Shown: positions 1-5,756 of the stretch, one piece after another | Layout: each line of letters begins with the position of its first letter | How positions within the stretch are numbered: position 1 is the first letter of the stretch | Assembly (NCBI GenBank): GCA_002309015.1 | Contig: DBWM01000059.1 | Coordinates: 808-9,570 of the forward strand | Source: Myxococcales bacterium UBA1238 | Lineage (GTDB): Bacteria; Myxococcota_A; Bradymonadia; UBA7976; UBA1532 | DNA length: 8,763 nucleotides | Direction of reading: 5' to 3' | Made by a program: the position numbers and the translations under genes | Notes under the pieces: generated by a model | The model's database searches: none | What the model saw: the letters and a program-made list of their open reading frames with translations, nothing else | Told to the model about the DNA's origin: nothing

Positions 1-3000
1 CCGTCCTTCTTCGCAGCTTCTTCGTCTTCTTCGTCTTCTTCTGCGTCTTCGGCGGCTTCGTCCTTCTTTACAGGCTTGCCGTCCTTCTTGGCTTCGCCGT
101 CGTCAGCCTTGTCCTCAGCGGCTTCATCCTTCTTCGCAGGCTTCTCGTCCTTCTTGTCGGATGCAGCATCGTCAGACTTCTCTTCCTTGGCGTCACCCAC
201 TTCGGGCATGCCAGGCTTCTCGTCCTTCTTCTCATCCTTCTTGTCGGCGTCAGCATCAGCGGCAGCGTCGGCAGCGTCAGCGGCATCGCCAGCATCACCA
301 GCGGCGTCAGCGGCGTCACCAGCATCACCGGCGGCGTCAGCGGCGTCAGCGGCATCGCCAGCATCACCGGCGGCGTCGGCAGCGTCAGCGGCATCACCAG
401 CATCACCAGCGGCGTCGGCAGCGTCACCAGCGTCAGCGGCATCTTCGCTGGCGGAAGGCGTCGCGAGAGCAGCAGCTTCAGCCATCGATTCCTTGGCGGC
501 CTGACCGGCTTCAACCACGGCTTCCTTGGCCTCAGCGAGCTTCTCGGACATCTCTTCGGCAGCCTCGGCGATCACTTCGCCCACCTTGGCACCGGCTTCG
601 TTCAATTCCTGAGCAGCTTCGGTCGCGGCAGCCTGAATCTCACCGGCCTTATCGACGGCAGCTTCCTTGGCTTCCTTGAGCTTGTCCTTAGCCGCTTCAG
701 CAACTTCGCTGAGCTTGTTGGCAGCGCCCTTGGCTTCGTCCATGGCGTTGCGCAATGCGGAAGCCGCATCGTCCGCCACATTGGCCAGACCGGTGGCGTC
801 CAAAGCATCGCTGGCGCCCGCCTTGAGGACTGCAACGCCTTCCTGGACCAAGGAGGTCGCGCGCTTCTGGACTTCCTGCATGCCATCGGTGACGGCGGAG
901 TCGAGCATTTCCTTGGCGTTTTCGAGGTTTTCCTTCACCTGACCGACGACTTCGCGAGCCTGCTCCATCTTGCCGTCGACGAAATCGGTCGCCTTCTGAA
1001 TACCGGTGTTGACAGCATCCTTGGCGTTCTCGATCGCTTCCGACGTCTTCTTCTTGATGGTGGGCAGAATCTCGTTCTGCATCTTCTCCCAGCCCTTCTT
1101 GAGGAAGGGGCAGGCGTCGATGAGGGCCTTCAGGTCATCGAGGACATCGAGGTAACCGAAGGTCTGGAGATCCGACATGAACTCCTTGACCTGGGATTCG
1201 ATGAGGTCCTGAGCGGCCTGAGTGACCTTCGGGATGTACTCGTCAACCAGTTTCTGAACGAGCAGCATCGGGTTGTTCTCGGGCCTGAGGAAGTCTTCGA
1301 CGTTGGTGAGCACGTCCATCAAGATGTTGTAAGGCACCTCGAACTTGCGCATCGCATCCTGGAGGTAATCCGACGCAATGCCCAAATGCTCATCAATCAG
1401 CGCGATCAGACGCTTCTCGACCAAATCGAGCGCGTAGTTGACGAAGTCCTTGAGATCCATCTCGCGCCAGTTGGGCGGCAGGATCTTCTCGATCATATCA
1501 ATATAAGGCTTGATGACCGAGATCAGTTCCTTGATCTTCGCATAGATCTTGGTCGCGCGAAGATTGCGGATCAGCGCCAGAGCATCTTCCTTCGTAGGCA
1601 AAGCGAGTTCTTTGCCGAACGGCGTGTAAGCCGGGATGTCCAGCTGGAACTTCAGATTCTGGGCATCGAGATGGTTCTGGCCTTCGCCGACATCCTTCAG
1701 AGGCTCGCAGCGGACAACCTCCGTCAAGGTCACATCGCGATCCTTGAGGATGGCTTCGATTTCCTTCTTGCAGGCGACCAGCGCGGGAGATTCAGCCGCC
1801 TTCGCATCGTTCGGCCAGAAGGCGCCGATGAAGCGATAGGTCTGAGTCTTATCTTTGACACTCGCTTCACCTTCAGCGGAGGGCAATTCAGCGAAGCAGA
1901 CATTATCGTCTTGGTTTCCACCGAGGATGATGTAGTTGCCGTTTGCAGCCTTACCAGCAAAGAAGCCGACATGGCCGCCCACGCACTTGGTGCCTTCGTA
2001 GCGGGCGTAAACGACGATCGAACCGATCTTGTACAGACCGTCACCGTCTTCGCTCAGACGGGTCGCGCTGCTCCAGACCTTCTTGGGATCCTGCCAGACC
2101 TTACCGGCTTCCCACCTCTGCTGCATCTTCATGCCGTCGGGCAGGAGGCTGTCAGCGGTGAAATCGAGGGCCCAGGCACTGCCAGGCGCGCCCAAACCGG
2201 CCTGCTTCAAGCACCAGTTGACGAATGCAGCGCACCAAGGCGTTTCATCGGACTGACGAGCGGCCAAATCGATCGTATCCGTCGTGTTCAGATATTCGAC
2301 GATGCGATCGTTCGCGACCTTGTCGCCATTGATGGAAGCGACGCCGAGCTCGGCCAAAGCGAGTTCATACCACTTGGGCAAACCAGAGGTGATCAGGCTC
2401 AGCTGTGAATGCCTGGGAGCCTTCGACAACTTGGTCACAAAGGCGTCGAAAGTATTCTCGTCAAAGCCTTCGGCCTTGAGTTCGGTGAACTTCTTCTCGT
2501 TGATGTCGTAGATCAGATCACCGGTCAGGCTCGCCTTCTCAACAGCAGTCAGCTCGGCTTCTTTGTCGATCTCGCCGCCATGGGCATCGTAGTAATCGCG
2601 CAGGAAGCTGCGGTTCTTCTCGTAACGCGCGTCATTCTTGTCGGTCCAGAAGCGGTTGGATTCGAACAGCAACTTGTAAGCTTCGGCGCCGGACTTGCAG
2701 AGATCACCCAAGCCCTGGTTCTGAACGATCTTCAGGAAGGAATCGCCCTCCTGAATGATGTACTTCGCATCGCTGCCCATCTGCTCGGCCAGCTTGAGAA
2801 GCTCAAGGTTCGCTTCGAGATCGGCCAGGAACTGCTCGATTTCCTTCTGCTTTTCTTCGAGGAAGGCGATGACGTCGTTGATCTTATCTTCGAGCCCGGG
2901 GATTTGCTCCATCAGGCTGCGGAGGAGCTCGATCAACTTGGGCAGGAACTCATCTTTGAGATAAGCGATCGCCCTTTCAGCTTCGCGCTTCATCAGCTCA

Positions 3001-5399
3001 TCGAGGATCTCGGGCATCTTCTGGAGCTGATCGAGGATCGCTTCGACCGTCGCGATCATCTTCTCGATTTCAGCGATCTTCGCCCGGATTTCGCTCTGCA
3101 GCTGAGCGAGCGCGTCGCGAACCTTGAGGATTTCCTCTGCATGCTCAGGCAAAATGCCCGCAAGTTCGGTCAAGGCATTGATCAGGATCGTGACGTTCTC
3201 GTCGAGCTGGTTCAAAGCGTCGCGAGGAGACAAGCCCTTGAAGGAGCCCATCGCTTCGAGGGTGTTCTTGATGAGGAGAACGACCTCGATGACGCGGCCA
3301 CCGATCTTCTTAATCTTGTCGCCATACTTGCGCATGAAGTCGTCAACGAACTTCTGCACCTGGATCTTGATCTGATCGACAGCGCGCTTGATCGTCTCTT
3401 TGATGACGGTCATCGCGAGACCCTTGGCGGTCTCAAGGCCTTCTTCAAGGATCTTCTTGGTGTTGGCGACGTAGTTCTCGAAGCTGACGACGACGGTGTC
3501 GGTGAAGTCGTGGATGATGCTCTTGGCTTCGTTCACCATGGTGTCGAAGGCGTTCTTAATGTTGGACGCCATGTTGACAGCCATGTCGCGAACGCGTTTA
3601 CCGAAGGAGATCACGTCGTCGACGATCGACTTGTAGAGGGTGACAAAGCGGTTCTTGACGTTGTCGGCCAATTGCTTGGCGGAATCCGCAGTGCCCTTAC
3701 CAAAGGCGATACCGGCGTTCTTGACTTCTTCGACGCCATCGGTAACCGCCTTCTTGACGTTGTCGGCGAACTCTTTGCCCTTGCCGTTGATGAGTTCGTT
3801 GACGGTGTCGGCAATCTTTTCGGCGTCGCTCTTGAGGCCTTCGCCGGTGCTCTTGAGATCGCTGATGATGCCAGGAGCGAGCAGACCGATCTTGAGGATC
3901 AGCTTGCCGACAGCGAGGACGACCTGGCCCTTGATCAAGGCGACCTTGATCTTGACCTTGGGCTCGAAGGCCTTGGCCTGAGCCTGGAAGTCCTTCACCA
4001 TCTTCTCCGACGCTTCCTTCATCTTTTGCTCGATCTTTTCGATCGCTTCCTGGCCCTTTTGGCGGATGTCGGGGATGACGGTGGTGTCTTCTTCGTAGTT
4101 GTTGTTGACGAATTCTTTTTCAGCGTCGGCGTAAGCGTCATCGCCCTGGCTCTTGAGTTCGGCGGCCTGCTTTTCGGCTTCAGCGACCATCTCGTCCTGA
4201 GTCTTTTGGATCTCGCGGTTGAGTTTGTCGCCCAAGTCTTCGACAGCGCGGTCGACGCTCGCCTTGGCGGAATCAAAGCCGGCTTCGAGGGATTCTTTGG
4301 AACTCGCGACGACGTCGTTCACGGTGTCGCGGATGCTCTTCATCGTGTTGTTGCAGAAGTTGCGGACACGATCGAGCATGCTGGTGATCGACCCGAGGAT
4401 GCCGTCACGGGCAAAGTCGATCAGCTTGAGGCCTTCGTCGCGAATCGAGTTGATGGTGTTGTCGATGGTATCGAGGCACTTGTTGATCAAGTCCTCAATA
4501 TCCTTGGACAATTTCTCAGCAAAGCCGACGGCTTCGTTCAGGGTGTCATCAAAGGCGGTGTTGATCTTGTCGATCGTGCCGTTGATGAGCTCCTTCAGCA
4601 TGTCGGGGAGCTTCTTCACGAAGGTGAAGACTTCCTCGAAGACCTTGTCGACCATCTTGACGGCGGAGTCGACGAGGGCATCGACGCTCTCGAGGAGCTT
4701 CTCGGAAGTTTCGTTCAGAAGTTCCATGGCCGTGTCGGTCATGTCCTTCATGAACTTGTCGAGCTCAGGCGCGATCGCCTCGTACCCGGGCTTGCCTTCG
4801 TAATATTTCTTGAAGCCGTCCTTAACGGAGGTCATCGCCTGATCGATATAGCCAGGCAACTGGTTCTTCACGACATCGGTGATCGCATCGCCGGCGGTCT
4901 TGAGGCCGTTGCGCACGACTTCGACCACCTTGTCTTTCACCTCGGTGACCTTCTTTTCGGCTTCTTCGATGTAGCCTTCGACCGTCTTGGCAGCGCCTTC
5001 GATGGCTTCCTTGGCCTGCTTGATCATCGGGTCTTTGGTCGCCATGATCTGGTCGCGGATCATGTTCGGAATTTCGACCAGGCCCTTTTGAACAACGCGC
5101 ACGGCCTCTTTGGCCACCAGGCGCAATTCGGGCACGATCGCCCGGATGCCCATGTCGACAAAGCTGATCGCTTCTTCGACACCGTCGACAACCTTGTCCT
5201 TAATTTTGTAAGCGGTGTCGAGAACCGTGTTGATGCCGCCCTGGACCTGATCGAGAACGCCATTCGCCTTCTCGTCAATGGTCACGAGGGATTTAAGCGC
5301 CTCCGCATGTGCGAGGCCCAAAGCCTGATAGGCTTTTTTCCCCATCTGCGCAGGAATACTTTCCTGAACTTCGCCTTCTTGAGTTTGATCTTCAGCCAT
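1..5399 (-). CDS. Giant helical protein with an embedded TIGR02594/CHAP-like cell-wall hydrolase domain (C-terminus cut by window edge)
   Basis: The frame is open from ATG 5399-5397 to the window start, 1799 codons with no stop; I read every codon. The N-terminus (MAEDQTQEGEVQ) is hydrophilic, so there is no Sec or lipoprotein signal. Layout: residues 1-760, amphipathic helices rich in Val/Ile/Lys/Asp with a hydrophobic patch at about 492-513; 760-880, strong coiled coil; 880-916, LysM-like; 1008-1196, hydrolase domain with PWCAAFVNWC (Cys1056), GGHVGF (His1143) and LGGNQ (Asn1162); 1200-1640, helical, LEA/apolipoprotein-like from about 1455; 1652-1719, Ala/Asp/Gly repeats; 1720-1799, Lys/Asp/Glu repeats. 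The hydrolase family cleaves peptidoglycan amide bonds (family knowledge). Codon use is extreme: no TTA or CTA and one TCA codon, which hints at high expression. It is divergent from two lipoprotein genes. Alternatives are an injection-system cargo, a tape-measure-like protein or a cell-envelope scaffold. The gene is certain; its role is not. Confidence 0.93.
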   Translation of the reverse strand, partial: MAEDQTQEGEVQESIPAQMGKKAYQALGLAHAEALKSLVTIDEKANGVLDQVQGGINTVLDTAYKIKDKVVDGVEEAISFVDMGIRAIVPELRLVAKEAVRVVQKGLVEIPNMIRDQIMATKDPMIKQAKEAIEGAAKTVEGYIEEAEKKVTEVKDKVVEVVRNGLKTAGDAITDVVKNQLPGYIDQAMTSVKDGFKKYYEGKPGYEAIAPELDKFMKDMTDTAMELLNETSEKLLESVDALVDSAVKMVDKVFEEVFTFVKKLPDMLKELINGTIDKINTAFDDTLNEAVGFAEKLSKDIEDLINKCLDTIDNTINSIRDEGLKLIDFARDGILGSITSMLDRVRNFCNNTMKSIRDTVNDVVASSKESLEAGFDSAKASVDRAVEDLGDKLNREIQKTQDEMVAEAEKQAAELKSQGDDAYADAEKEFVNNNYEEDTTVIPDIRQKGQEAIEKIEQKMKEASEKMVKDFQAQAKAFEPKVKIKVALIKGQVVLAVGKLILKIGLLAPGIISDLKSTGEGLKSDAEKIADTVNELINGKGKEFADNVKKAVTDGVEEVKNAGIAFGKGTADSAKQLADNVKNRFVTLYKSIVDDVISFGKRVRDMAVNMASNIKNAFDTMVNEAKSIIHDFTDTVVVSFENYVANTKKILEEGLETAKGLAMTVIKETIKRAVDQIKIQVQKFVDDFMRKYGDKIKKIGGRVIEVVLLIKNTLEAMGSFKGLSPRDALNQLDENVTILINALTELAGILPEHAEEILKVRDALAQLQSEIRAKIAEIEKMIATVEAILDQLQKMPEILDELMKREAERAIAYLKDEFLPKLIELLRSLMEQIPGLEDKINDVIAFLEEKQKEIEQFLADLEANLELLKLAEQMGSDAKYIIQEGDSFLKIVQNQGLGDLCKSGAEAYKLLFESNRFWTDKNDARYEKNRSFLRDYYDAHGGEIDKEAELTAVEKASLTGDLIYDINEKKFTELKAEGFDENTFDAFVTKLSKAPRHSQLSLITSGLPKWYELALAELGVASINGDKVANDRIVEYLNTTDTIDLAARQSDETPWCAAFVNWCLKQAGLGAPGSAWALDFTADSLLPDGMKMQQRWEAGKVWQDPKKVWSSATRLSEDGDGLYKIGSIVVYARYEGTKCVGGHVGFFAGKAANGNYIILGGNQDDNVCFAELPSAEGEASVKDKTQTYRFIGAFWPNDAKAAESPALVACKKEIEAILKDRDVTLTEVVRCEPLKDVGEGQNHLDAQNLKFQLDIPAYTPFGKELALPTKEDALALIRNLRATKIYAKIKELISVIKPYIDMIEKILPPNWREMDLKDFVNYALDLVEKRLIALIDEHLGIASDYLQDAMRKFEVPYNILMDVLTNVEDFLRPENNPMLLVQKLVDEYIPKVTQAAQDLIESQVKEFMSDLQTFGYLDVLDDLKALIDACPFLKKGWEKMQNEILPTIKKKTSEAIENAKDAVNTGIQKATDFVDGKMEQAREVVGQVKENLENAKEMLDSAVTDGMQEVQKRATSLVQEGVAVLKAGASDALDATGLANVADDAASALRNAMDEAKGAANKLSEVAEAAKDKLKEAKEAAVDKAGEIQAAATEAAQELNEAGAKVGEVIAEAAEEMSEKLAEAKEAVVEAGQAAKESMAEAAALATPSASEDAADAGDAADAAGDAGDAADAADAAGDAGDAADAADAAGDAGDAADAAGDAGDAADAADAAADADADKKDEKKDEKPGMPEVGDAKEEKSDDAASDKKDEKPAKKDEAAEDKADDGEAKKDGKPVKKDEAAEDAEEDEEDEEAAKKD
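3..242 (-). repeat. Lys/Asp/Glu-rich repeat tail (residues 1720-1799, continues past the window)
   Basis: The last visible 80 residues are low-complexity and highly charged. KKDEKPAKKDEAAED (1749-1763) recurs as KKDGKPVKKDEAAED (1771-1785), a 22-residue period; a related KKDEKKDEKP stands at 1720-1729, and an acidic run DAEEDEEDEEAAKKD ends the window. Such tails are usually disordered. Whether another folded domain follows cannot be seen because the frame is still open at the window start. Confidence 0.85.
243..446 (-). repeat. Tandem Ala/Asp/Gly coding repeat (residues 1652-1719)
   Basis: The translated segment is built almost only from Ala, Asp and Gly. Units of 13 residues (AADAADAAGDAGD, 39 bases) and 10 residues (AADAAGDAGD, 30 bases) alternate in the order 10, 13, 13, 10, followed by a degenerate copy ending ADADAD. 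On the plus strand this is the visible ggcgtcagc/gcatcacc repetition. Synonymous third positions differ between copies (GAC/GAT, GCC/GCT), so the protein pattern is better kept than the DNA. The segment is acidic with no aromatic residues, and is probably a flexible or extended linker between the helical body and the charged tail. Repeat number is likely to vary between strains. Confidence 0.9.
1812..2378 (-). other. TIGR02594-type CHAP/NlpC-P60-like hydrolase domain (residues about 1008-1196 of the giant protein)
   Basis: The domain starts with PKWYELALAELGV, followed by RIVEYLNTT and DETPWCAAFVNWCLKQAG, the hallmark N-terminal half of TIGR02594 proteins, with the presumed nucleophile Cys1056 (codon 2232-2234). 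A GSAWALDF stretch follows, where family members usually have GSA.AR.W. The second half has GSIVVYAR, GGHVGFFAG (His1143), YIILGGNQDDNV (Asn1162) and ends at FIGAFWPND. The Cys, His and polar-residue order matches papain-fold CHAP/NlpC-P60 amidases and endopeptidases that cut peptidoglycan. All expected catalytic residues are present, so the domain is probably active. An insertion of roughly 25 residues lies between the two halves (about 1075-1125, with MKMQQRWEAGKVWQDPKKVW). The family is assigned by motif recognition, not by a search. Confidence 0.85.
2652..2762 (-). other. LysM-like motif in front of the hydrolase domain (residues about 880-916)
   Basis: Right after the coiled coil comes YIIQEGDSFLKIVQNQGLGD, which resembles the start of LysM (YxVxxGDTLxxIA), followed by a helix (EAYKLLFESNR) where LysM normally has its second helix and conserved Asn. 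LysM binds N-acetylglucosamine chains of peptidoglycan, which would suit a neighbouring cell-wall hydrolase. The end of the motif (the usual GqxLxIP strand) is not clear. A contractile-tail or baseplate LysM-like domain is an equal alternative. Call made on a short motif only. Confidence 0.45.
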
Positions 5400-5405
5400 C
5401 CCTCG

Positions 5406-5411
5406 CCCCCT
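5406..5411 (-). promoter_or_regulatory. Ribosome binding site of the giant gene
   Basis: Read on the minus strand, AGGGGG lies 6 bases before ATG 5399 (leader ...AGGGGGCGAGGG-ATG). It supports this ATG as the start. The next in-frame ATG, codon 19 (plus positions 5343-5345), has no comparable support. Confidence 0.65.
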
Positions 5412-5419
5412 ATTTATTA

Positions 5420-5446
5420 GTTTGGTCCGTTTGGGTCGTTTGCTGT
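5420..5446. repeat. Three tandem 9-base repeats in the giant gene's leader
   Basis: Consecutive units read GTTTGGTCC (5420-5428), GTTTGGGTC (5429-5437) and GTTTGCTGT (5438-5446), the third degenerate. A fourth, exact copy of the first unit stands alone at 5572-5580. The array ends 21 bases upstream of the giant gene's ATG, a position suited to a repressor site or to translational control. Function unknown. Confidence 0.6.
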
Positions 5447-5556
5447 GGTTTAAATTTTACGCGCGAACTTCCTGTTTCTTTGCCGCGCGATTGACGATTT
5501 AAAAATCTCTGGATGCGTCCCTACGATCCAGTAGACTCACCAAGTGGTGTCATTGT

Positions 5557-5571
5557 TGCTCGAAACGAGCA
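5557..5571. repeat. Inverted repeat TGCTCG-AAA-CGAGCA
   Basis: A perfect 6-base stem with a 3-base loop lies in the divergent intergenic region, directly abutting the lone GTTTGGTCC copy. AGCAGTTT (5568-5575) also pairs with AAACTGCT (5618-5625), so a larger alternative fold is possible. It could be an operator for a dimeric regulator or a small RNA hairpin. No T-run follows, so it is not an intrinsic terminator. Confidence 0.5.
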
Positions 5572-5648
5572 GTTTGGTCCAGCATTCTTGACGTTTCTTG
5601 GCCGTTTGTCGAAAAAAAAACTGCTTGAACTGCCGAAACGAACTTTGC

Positions 5649-5664
5649 CCGTGAAAAATCACGG
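5649..5664. repeat. Inverted repeat CCGTGA-AAAA-TCACGG
   Basis: A perfect 6-base inverted repeat with an AAAA centre lies 24 bases upstream of the candidate -35 of the rightward lipoprotein gene. The spacing and symmetry fit an operator or activator site. A chance palindrome cannot be excluded. Confidence 0.45.
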
Positions 5665-5687
5665 ATGATTCCATTGTGTTTTAAAAC

Positions 5688-5717
5688 GTGACGAAGCAGG
5701 CTCAGGCAGTTCATAAT
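5688..5717 (+). promoter_or_regulatory. Candidate sigma70-type promoter for the helical lipoprotein gene
   Basis: GTGACG (5688-5693, 4 of 6 matches to TTGACA) and CATAAT (5712-5717, 5 of 6 to TATAAT) are separated by 18 bases. Transcription would begin near 5724 and give a leader of about 33 bases that carries the ribosome binding site. The GTG that could serve as an earlier in-frame start lies inside this -35, which argues against that start. Confidence 0.4.
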
Positions 5718-5744
5718 CGCTTTACGGCAAAATCGACGTCACTC

Positions 5745-5750
5745 GGAGAA
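5745..5750 (+). promoter_or_regulatory. Ribosome binding site deciding the start of the helical lipoprotein gene
   Basis: GGAGAA lies 6 bases before ATG 5757. An in-frame GTG at 5688 would add 23 residues ahead of the signal peptide and has no such site, so ATG 5757 is preferred. Confidence 0.75.
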
Positions 5751-5756
5751 TATACT

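Larger units (their letters stand above)
5400..5756. promoter_or_regulatory. Divergent intergenic control region between the giant gene and the helical lipoprotein gene
   Basis: No gene is supported in these 357 bases. They should hold the promoters of both divergent genes. For the giant gene the best -10-like sequence is minus-strand TAAAAT (plus positions 5454-5459), but I found no matching -35 at 16-18 bases. Repeated short elements include AGTTTGGTCC at 5419-5428 and 5571-5580, CGCGCGA at 5460-5466 and 5484-5490 (24-base step), and short inverted repeats at 5496-5507 (GATTT/AAATC) and 5538-5549 (CACCA/TGGTG). An A9 run lies at 5612-5620. The density of small repeats suggests regulator binding sites, but none matches a motif I can name. 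Confidence 0.6.

Noticed and set aside
243..446. CRISPR-like or non-coding tandem repeat
   Set aside because: Repeats are contiguous without unique spacers, multiples of three in length, and translate cleanly in the frame of the giant gene.
2409..5420. A 1003-codon plus-strand open frame, and a 340-codon one at 1386-2408, opposite the giant gene
   Set aside because: Both are in the exactly complementary frame of the minus-strand gene, which carries a recognisable hydrolase domain and a ribosome binding site. They are open only because the real gene avoids TTA, CTA and TCA codons. Their products are low-complexity Leu/Asp/Val sequences without a recognisable domain.
5612..5625. Minus-strand T9 run as an intrinsic terminator
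   Set aside because: No stable hairpin precedes it on the minus strand and no minus-strand gene lies upstream in the window to be terminated.
5688..5756. GTG start 23 codons upstream for the helical lipoprotein
   Set aside because: It lacks a ribosome binding site, overlaps a candidate -35 box, and would place 23 residues before a well-formed signal peptide. ATG 5757 has GGAGAA at 6 bases.
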